Source: Streptomyces typhae
GTDB lineage: Bacteria > Actinomycetota > Actinomycetes > Streptomycetales > Streptomycetaceae
DNA: 64,000 nt
Direction of reading: 5' to 3'
NCBI RefSeq assembly: GCF_009755605.1
Contig: NZ_WPNZ01000015.1
Span: 62,001-126,000, forward strand
The notes beneath the pieces were generated by a model, which was not told the origin of the DNA, did no database searches, and saw only the letters and a program-made list of their open reading frames with translations. This document shows, one piece after another, positions 58,614-64,000 of the stretch. Numbering within the stretch: position 1 is the first letter of the stretch; every line of letters begins with the position of its first letter. The position numbers and the translations under genes were made by a program.

Positions 58614-59942
58614 ATGAAACCGACGATGCGGGGGCGGCGGTGGCTGGCGCGCGTGGCGCTGGCCGCGGCCGCCGGAGTGGTGCTCGTTCCCGCCGTGTTC
58701 GCGGGGACGCGGACCTTCGCGCTGCTGGCCGTCGGAATCGCGGGCCTGGCGCTCACGGCCGTCGCGATCTGGTGGGGGCTCAGCAGGCGGGGCCTGTCGC
58801 GGCTCCTGGCCGCGCTGCTCGTCCTGGTCGTCCCGCTGTGGATCCTGGTGGAGTACGCCGCGGCCGACCTGCTGTGGGTCGTCGCCCTCGCGTGCGGGCT
58901 CTGGCTGCTCGCGCTCGGCGCCGGACGGGCCGCCGTCACCCGGTACGACGAGCCGGACCCCATGCCCGAACACCCGGCCCCCGCCTTCCGGCACCCCGTG
59001 CTGATCATGAATCCGCGCTCCGGCGGCGGCAAGGTGCGCCGGTTCGCCCTGCGCGAGAAGGCCGAGTCGCTGGGGGCCGAGGTACTGCTCCTGGTGTGGC
59101 GGGGCGAGACCGACGTGGCGGAGATGGCGCGCAAGGCCGCCGCCGAGGGCGCCGATCTGCTCGGCGTCGCGGGTGGCGACGGCACCCAGGCGCTGGTCGC
59201 CGAAGTCGCCGCCGACCTGCGGCTCCCGTTCCTGGTGATCCCCGCGGGTACGCGCAACCACTTCGCGCTCGACCTGGGCCTGGACCGCGACGACCCGGCG
59301 ACGGCCCTCGACGCCCTGCGCGACGGCGTGGAACTCCACGTCGACCTGGGCAGGGCCAACGGTCGCCCCTTCGTCAACAACGTGTCGTTCGGCGCCTACG
59401 CGGAGGTCGTACAGAGCCCCTCGTACCGCGACGGCAAGACCCGCACCACCCTCGAACTCCTCCCCGACCTGCTCCTCGGCCACAAGGGCGCGCGCCTGAC
59501 CGCCCGCGCCGGCGGGACCACCTTCTCCGGGCCGCAGGCCCTGCTGGTGAGCAACAACGCCTACGGCACCGGTGACATCGCGGGCCTCGGGCGCCGCGCC
59601 CGCATGGACGGCGGTGAACTCGGGTGCGTCGGGGTCCGTGTCACCGGCGCGGCACACGCGGCCGGGCTGCTGCGGGGGCGGCGGGCCGTCGGCCTGACAC
59701 GGGCGACGGCGGCGACGGTGGTGGTCGAGGCCGACGAGGAGTGGATCCCCGCCGGGATCGACGGTGAGGCGCTGCGGCTGCGCACCCCCGTCCACTGCGA
59801 GCTGCGGCCGCGGGCACTGCGGGTGCTCGTACCGCGGCAGCGGCCGGGCCTGCGCAAGGCCCGGCCGCCGGTGGACTGGCGGCTCGTCACCGCTCTGGCC
59901 CTCGCGACGGCGCACACCCCGCGCCGGGATCCGCCGCACTGA
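58614..59942 (+). CDS. Diacylglycerol kinase-family protein with N-terminal membrane segments
   Basis: 442 residues from the ATG at 58614. Three or four membrane segments occupy residues about 10-108. The lipid kinase domain follows, with 'VLIMNPRSGGGKVRRFA', 'GVAGGDGTQALVAEVA' (GGDGT) and 'VIPAGTRNHFALDLGLDRDD', and ends with the typical beta-rich lobe ('GIDGEALRL'). It would phosphorylate diacylglycerol or a sphingoid-like lipid. The ORF extends upstream to 58500 without a better start. Confidence 0.87.
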   Translation: MKPTMRGRRWLARVALAAAAGVVLVPAVFAGTRTFALLAVGIAGLALTAVAIWWGLSRRGLSRLLAALLVLVVPLWILVEYAAADLLWVVALACGLWLLALGAGRAAVTRYDEPDPMPEHPAPAFRHPVLIMNPRSGGGKVRRFALREKAESLGAEVLLLVWRGETDVAEMARKAAAEGADLLGVAGGDGTQALVAEVAADLRLPFLVIPAGTRNHFALDLGLDRDDPATALDALRDGVELHVDLGRANGRPFVNNVSFGAYAEVVQSPSYRDGKTRTTLELLPDLLLGHKGARLTARAGGTTFSGPQALLVSNNAYGTGDIAGLGRRARMDGGELGCVGVRVTGAAHAAGLLRGRRAVGLTRATAATVVVEADEEWIPAGIDGEALRLRTPVHCELRPRALRVLVPRQRPGLRKARPPVDWRLVTALALATAHTPRRDPPH

Positions 59943-59978
59943 GCCGGACCGGGGCGCCGCACCGCCGCGCGCGGTGAC

Positions 59979-60443
59979 TCACATCGGCGCGCCGTACACC
60001 TTGTGCGCCACCGGCCGCCCGTACATGGCCAGGGACCAGATCACGAGGATGTCGAGCGCGATGATGATCGCCGACCACACCGGGGCGTACGGAGTGAAGA
60101 AGAAGTTCTCCAGCGCGCTGAGACCCGCGACCGTCATACCGACGGCACGCGCCCACACACGGCCGCTGAACAGCGTGAACGCGGCCGCGAGTATCACGAT
60201 GCCGGAGAGCAGGTGGAACCAGCCCCAGGCCGTGATGTCGAACTCGTAGATGTAGTTGTTCAGGGTCACGTAGTAGTCGTCGTCGATGATCGCCGCGAGT
60301 CCCACGATCGCGTGGTAGGAGCCGATGATCGCCAGTACGCAGACGGCGAACACGACGCCGCCGAGAGCGAGTGGCCGCACACGGGGGGACTCCGCCTCCG
60401 GTGCGCTGTGCCGGGTCTGACCCGGCGAAGTCTGCTCGGCCAT
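59979..60443 (-). CDS. Four-helix membrane protein (DUF7144-like)
   Basis: 154 residues with about four membrane helices: 'LGGVVFAVCVLAIIGSYHAI', 'WFHLLSGIVILAAAFTLFSG', 'AVGMTVAGLSALENFFFTPY' and 'IIIALDILVIWSLAMYG'. 'EFDITAWGWFHLLSGIV' and 'PVWSAIIIALDILVIWSL' are the family marks as I recall them. Function unknown; converges with the diacylglycerol kinase-like gene. Confidence 0.82.
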   Translation of the reverse strand: MAEQTSPGQTRHSAPEAESPRVRPLALGGVVFAVCVLAIIGSYHAIVGLAAIIDDDYYVTLNNYIYEFDITAWGWFHLLSGIVILAAAFTLFSGRVWARAVGMTVAGLSALENFFFTPYAPVWSAIIIALDILVIWSLAMYGRPVAHKVYGAPM

Positions 60444-60639
60444 GTCTGGGCCTCCTCTTCGGTCAGCCGGAGCATGTCCCCTCGCCGCCGGTTCCGGTTC
60501 ACCCGTAGCGGATGAGTCTCAGCGGCGGGACCGGGCGCCGCCGGCCGACGGCTGCCGCTGTCACCCTGACGGGGTGATGCGATCCGCGCGCACCCCGGAA
60601 GAATGGCCGTGTCAGCGACGCCGCTGCGGAGGTGACGCC

Positions 60640-60891
60640 ATGGACGGGGCGCGATCGGGCCCGGCAGGCGACCGTCCCGTGGTGCCGTCCGGCAGCGGCG
60701 ACTTCGAGATCCGCGTCCGGGGCCGGGTCGGGGAACGCTTCCGGTCCGCTTTCGGCGAGCTGACGGTGCGGCTGCGGCCCGCCGAGACCGTCCTGTACGG
60801 GGTCGGCCTCGACCAGCCCGCCCTGTACGGCATCCTCGACCGCATCCAGGCGCTGGGGCTCGAACTGCTCGAAGTGCGCAGGCTGCCCTGA
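60640..60891 (+). CDS. Small conserved hypothetical protein
   Basis: 83 residues from the ATG at 60640, preceded by an excellent GGAGGTGA. The C-terminal half, 'ETVLYGVGLDQPALYGILDR', is regular enough to be a small folded domain of ferredoxin-like or ACT-like pattern; I can name no function. It lies 137 bp before the LuxR gene. Confidence 0.75.
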   Translation: MDGARSGPAGDRPVVPSGSGDFEIRVRGRVGERFRSAFGELTVRLRPAETVLYGVGLDQPALYGILDRIQALGLELLEVRRLP

Positions 60892-61028
60892 GGGGTCTTG
60901 AGGGAACGGTGGCACGAGCGGGTCGGAAAGGGGCCCATCGGTGAGGTAAATGGACCGTAAACCCCCTTCCTGGACCGGCCCGGAGTGCGCACTTTGGGTG
61001 TGTACCGCCTGCCGAGGAGGTGGGAAGC

Positions 61029-61535
61029 ATGCCTGTCACGGTCCGTTCTCCGGGGGGCTGCCGACGCCCCGTTTCCCGCCCGGCCGACCCGGTCCGGGTG
61101 TCCACGCTGCGCGGGCAGCTGCGCGACCTCGGGCGTGACCCGGGGGGAGAGGAGACGGCGGTCGCCGCGTGCCTGCTGTGGCTCGCCGGTGCCCTGGTGC
61201 GCATCGCGGGGGACCTGGACGACCCGGGCAGCGCGGGCGTCCTGATCGACGAGGCGTCGCACGTGCTGGCCTCGGTGCCCGGCGAGGGCAGGGCGGGGCC
61301 GGGCCCGGGGTCCGCGCCGCCCGCCGTGCCCGTCGCGCCCGTCGAGGCGCTGACGGAGCGGGAACTGATCGTGCTCCGGCGTCTTCAGGACGACATCTCG
61401 CTGCGGCGGATCGCCGACGGCTTGTTCATCTCCCACAACACCGTCAAGAGCCACGCCCGCACCCTGTACCGCAAGCTCGGGGCGCACTCACGGCCCGAGG
61501 CGCTGCGTCACGGACGGGCGGCGGGGCTCATCTAG
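61029..61535 (+). CDS. LuxR-type HTH transcriptional regulator
   Basis: 168 residues from the ATG at 61029, behind GGAGGTGGGA. A helical N-terminal region (about 25-85) is followed by a Gly/Pro linker and a C-terminal LuxR HTH: 'LTERELIVLRRLQDDISLRR', then 'IADGLFISHNTVKSHARTLY' and 'RKLGAHSRPEALRHGR'. No receiver domain is seen, so the signal is unknown. It converges with the LAL regulator gene, overlapping its end by 8 bp; the HTHs of the two are alike. Confidence 0.87.
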   Translation: MPVTVRSPGGCRRPVSRPADPVRVSTLRGQLRDLGRDPGGEETAVAACLLWLAGALVRIAGDLDDPGSAGVLIDEASHVLASVPGEGRAGPGPGSAPPAVPVAPVEALTERELIVLRRLQDDISLRRIADGLFISHNTVKSHARTLYRKLGAHSRPEALRHGRAAGLI

Positions 61536-63849
61536 GGGTGCCCGCGCCCACCTTGGGCGGTCCGAACGGGCTCGGGCTCAGCAACCCCAGCTCGACCGCG
61601 CGCCGGATCGCAGCCGACCGGCGGGTCACGGCCAGCTTGCGGTAGACGCTCTTCAGATGCGTCTTCACGGTGTTGACGGAGAGGTAGATGTCCTCCGCGA
61701 TCTCCTCGGTGGTCATCATCCGCGCGAGCCGCTCCAGGACGTCGCGCTCCCGGGGGCTGAGCGGCTCGACCGGCGGCGCGGGGGCGGCCTCCTGCCCCGG
61801 GGCGGGACGCCGCGCCCGCCCGCAGGGCGCCCCGAGGCAGACCGTGCAGGCACGCTCCACCGACTGCCGGAGCCCGGGGGGCAGCCAGGACGCGGTGGCG
61901 GCGACGACGGACTCGGGGACCCGGGCCGCCCCGCGCTCGGCGGCGGTGAGGAGCCCGCCGACCAGGTCGGCCACGCCCGAGGTGAAGGTGTCGGAACCGC
62001 CCCGGAGCGCCGCCCGCGCCTGGGCCAACTGGCGGCGTGCGGCACCGGGTTCGCCGCGCGCCAGGTCCACCCAGGCGCGCACGACGAGCAGCGTGCTCCT
62101 GGACGGGGCCGACGGCGTCCAGGCGGGCAGCGGTGGCCGGCCCGCCTGCGCGGCGAACTCCCCGGCGGCGCGGAACCGCCCGCGCAACGCCTCCAGCAGC
62201 GCGAGCTCGACCAGGCTGTCGCGGCGCAGGACGCCGTTCCCGGCCGCTCCCGCCGCTTTCAGGCACCCGGTGAGGGAGGTCTCCGCGGCCTTCGGCGAGC
62301 CGCTGCGCAGGGAGGCACGGCCCCGGACGATCAGGGTGAGGGCCTTGATCTCCGGGCGGTCGGCCAGCGCCTCCTGCGGCAGCTGGGCGATGAGGTCGTC
62401 CGCCTCGCCCGCCGCGGCCCGTGCCACCCGGACGTCGCGCCCGTGCTCCAGGGCCATGCGCACCACGGCGTGGCACAGACGGCACCGCGCGGCGCGGTCG
62501 CCGGTGTCCTCCGGCAGCCGGGACATCGCGTCCGCGGCCTGCTCCAGTGCCGTCGCGCAGGCGGCGGCGTCGGGCCGGGCCGCGGCCGCGGCGGCGGCGA
62601 CCAGAGCCGGCTCGGGTGCCGCGGGCGGCGGTCCCGCGGGCACGCGCGCGCACAGGGCGTCCGGCAGCCGTGCGCTGGTGAGCCCGAGTACCTGGCCGAT
62701 CGCGAGCCGGTGCACGATCAGGCGGGCGGCGTAGTCCCAGTCGTCCGCGGCGAGCGCGTGGTCCACCGCCTGGGCGAGCAGGCCGTGTTCGGCCAGCCAG
62801 GCCGCGGCCCTGCGGTGCAGGTCGTCCACGAGCCCGGGGCTCTCGTGGCGCAGGCTCACCCGCAGCACGGCGGCGAACATCTGGTGGCAGCGGAACCAGC
62901 CCTGCCCGACGGACTGGAGGAAGGAGTTCTGGCGCACGAGCGCGGTGAAGTGCCGCCCCGCCTCGGGGCCCGCGAGCACGGCGGCGAGGTCCGCGTTCAG
63001 GGGGTCCACGATGCTCGTCGTCAGCAGGAGGTGGCGCATGTCCGGGGGCTGGACGTCGAGCACCTCCTCGACGAGGTAGGTCACGACGGACTCGTCGTCA
63101 CCGGCGAAGCGGGCCACGAACTGCGCGGGTTGGGGGTGGTGCTCCATCGACATGGCGGCGAGCCGCAGCCCGGCGGCCCAGCCGTCCGTGCGCTGTCTGA
63201 GGGTGCTCAGCACGGACTTGGGCACCTCGACGCCGTGCTGGGCGAGTAGCGCGCCCGTCTCGCCGTCGTCGAACGCGAGGTCGGCGGTGCGCAGTTCCGT
63301 GAGGTCGCCGACGAGCCGGTGGCGGTGCAGGTGCAGTGGCGGATCCCGGCGGGCGAGGACCAGGAGCCGCAGCGCCTCCGGTGTGTGCCGCAACAGCCCG
63401 GCCACGCCCTCGGCGATGGGGGAGTCGGGCTCCGCCTTGAAGTCGTCGAGGACCAGCACGACCGGTTCCCGGCGCGCGGTCAGCAGGGCCGCGAGATCGG
63501 CCACCAGGAGCGGCCCCGCGGCCACGGTGTCCGGCCACGGCAGGTCCACGCCCGACTCGCGCAGCGCGCCGAGCACCCGCGGCCAGAAGACCGCGGGCTC
63601 CTCCTCGCGTCCGTCGCACGTCACCCAGGCCACCGGGCCCGGGGCACGGCCGGTGTGCGCCCACTCCACCGCGAGTGCCGACTTCCCCGCGCCCACCGGT
63701 CCCACGACGACGGTCAGGGGTTTGAGGACGCCCCGCGAGAGCCGTTCGGTGAGCCGGGGCCGCGGGACGAGCCACTTCGGCAGCGGGGGCATGGTCACCC
63801 GCGATGCCGGGACGGAGCCGGCGTGCCGACCGCACGCACACCCGGCCAT
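61528..63849 (-). CDS. LAL/MalT-type LuxR regulator
   Basis: 773 residues from the ATG at 63849 with GAGGTGG upstream. A Walker A motif, GPVGAGKS (50-57), and a Walker B-like 'PVVLVLDDFKAEPDSP' give the NTPase domain; a long helical middle region resembles MalT-type TPR sensor repeats. The C-terminal HTH is 'LSPRERDVLERLARMMTTEE' with 'DIYLSVNTVKTHLKSVYRKL'. Proteins of this type integrate a ligand signal with ATP binding. The target genes are unknown; palindromes at 63955-63991 lie in its promoter region. Confidence 0.9.
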   Translation of the reverse strand: MAGCACGRHAGSVPASRVTMPPLPKWLVPRPRLTERLSRGVLKPLTVVVGPVGAGKSALAVEWAHTGRAPGPVAWVTCDGREEEPAVFWPRVLGALRESGVDLPWPDTVAAGPLLVADLAALLTARREPVVLVLDDFKAEPDSPIAEGVAGLLRHTPEALRLLVLARRDPPLHLHRHRLVGDLTELRTADLAFDDGETGALLAQHGVEVPKSVLSTLRQRTDGWAAGLRLAAMSMEHHPQPAQFVARFAGDDESVVTYLVEEVLDVQPPDMRHLLLTTSIVDPLNADLAAVLAGPEAGRHFTALVRQNSFLQSVGQGWFRCHQMFAAVLRVSLRHESPGLVDDLHRRAAAWLAEHGLLAQAVDHALAADDWDYAARLIVHRLAIGQVLGLTSARLPDALCARVPAGPPPAAPEPALVAAAAAAARPDAAACATALEQAADAMSRLPEDTGDRAARCRLCHAVVRMALEHGRDVRVARAAAGEADDLIAQLPQEALADRPEIKALTLIVRGRASLRSGSPKAAETSLTGCLKAAGAAGNGVLRRDSLVELALLEALRGRFRAAGEFAAQAGRPPLPAWTPSAPSRSTLLVVRAWVDLARGEPGAARRQLAQARAALRGGSDTFTSGVADLVGGLLTAAERGAARVPESVVAATASWLPPGLRQSVERACTVCLGAPCGRARRPAPGQEAAPAPPVEPLSPRERDVLERLARMMTTEEIAEDIYLSVNTVKTHLKSVYRKLAVTRRSAAIRRAVELGLLSPSPFGPPKVGAGTPR

Positions 63850-63954
63850 GACGCCACCTCGCTCTCGAAGGAGGACTCGTGGAAGAGGACTCGTGACGGA
63901 GTGCTCTCGAAGGAGGGCGGTTGAGGCACAGCCAAGTGTGGTGCAGACGGGCAG

Positions 63955-63991
63955 GACGGCATCCACCGTGGATGCCGTCTCACCCGGGTGA
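63955..63991. promoter_or_regulatory. Two adjacent palindromes upstream of the LAL gene
   Basis: 63955-63979 is GACGGCATCCAC-C-GTGGATGCCGTC, a 12-bp perfect inverted repeat around one base. Directly next to it 63980-63991 is the perfect 12-bp palindrome TCACCCGGGTGA. They may be regulator sites for the LAL gene or a terminator of a gene beyond the right edge. Confidence 0.5.
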
Positions 63992-64000
63992 AGTTCCGGA

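Noticed and set aside
60950..61138. A 62-residue Cys-rich plus-strand ORF beginning MDRKPPSWTG that looked like a possible small secreted peptide or second precursor
   Set aside because: It overlaps the well-supported LuxR gene start, has only a moderate ribosome site, no repeats or leader, and its later part is a shadow of the LuxR frame.

Overview
This is a high-GC window from a Streptomyces or close relative. The evidence is GC-rich third positions, GTG and TTG starts behind AGGAGG-type ribosome sites, DUF397, DUF1275, LAL-type and CGNR genes, DmdR/IdeR-type iron boxes, and the dispersed intergenic repeats typical of Streptomyces. It is chromosomal accessory sequence with no rRNA, tRNA, CRISPR array or prophage that I can see. 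It carries about 57 protein genes, including one incomplete at the left edge, plus three pseudogenes, a 50-residue RiPP-like precursor gene and a 17-codon leader peptide.

Layout. 0-2.3 kb: end of a PP2C phosphatase and a membrane-anchored kinase-like protein. 2.4-6.8 kb: VOC protein, TetR regulator with an operator array and its divergent FAD monooxygenase, a MITE abutting that gene's stop codon, a decayed lipoprotein gene and a YoaK protein. 7-28.7 kb: a catabolic region. Its core resembles the mycobacterial cholesterol side-chain genes: FadE26/ChsE4-like dehydrogenase, FadD19-like steroid-CoA ligase divergent from an EchA19-like hydratase, then an Rv3521-like OB protein and Ltp4- and Ltp3-like aldolases. 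These are mixed with three more adenylating ligases, a nitronate monooxygenase-family protein, an SDR, an M20 amidohydrolase, a methyltransferase, an MpaB-type protein, a kinase-TPR protein and a phytoene-desaturase-like oxidoreductase. A KstR-like box precedes fadE26, and a second shared palindrome (CTGAC-N5-GTCAG) precedes the nitronate monooxygenase gene and lies between fadD19 and echA19. A secreted cholesterol oxidase at 39-40.8 kb, with a partial KstR-like box, would supply the first extracellular step.

28.7-38.8 kb: DUF397 protein, YtcJ-like amidohydrolase, two iron-box-controlled genes (a two-HTH protein and an ornithine N5-hydroxylase), a leucine-rich-repeat protein, a CGNR zinc-finger protein, a secreted peptidoglycan amidase, and two divergent VOC genes around a 38-bp perfect palindrome. 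40.7-44.4 kb: a minus-strand operon that looks like an undescribed RiPP locus. It has a precursor ending in three GCIS repeats, a 34-bp perfect hairpin, a PaaK-like adenylating enzyme, a small WH-motif protein and an MFS exporter. 44.5-50.5 kb: a frameshifted SMI1-like gene, a hydrolase, a papain-like toxin with an eCIS-style N-terminus, YciI and GNAT proteins, and a short second threonyl-tRNA synthetase behind a leader peptide with three consecutive Thr codons and a terminator hairpin.

50.5-64 kb: small secreted protein, phosphotransferase, a coupled pair of surface proteins sharing a Cys motif, SulP transporter, several membrane proteins, YihY, DUF2252, a diacylglycerol-kinase-like protein, and two LuxR-type regulators, one a large LAL protein.

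Assignments are from reading sequence and recalled family signatures. No database search was run.
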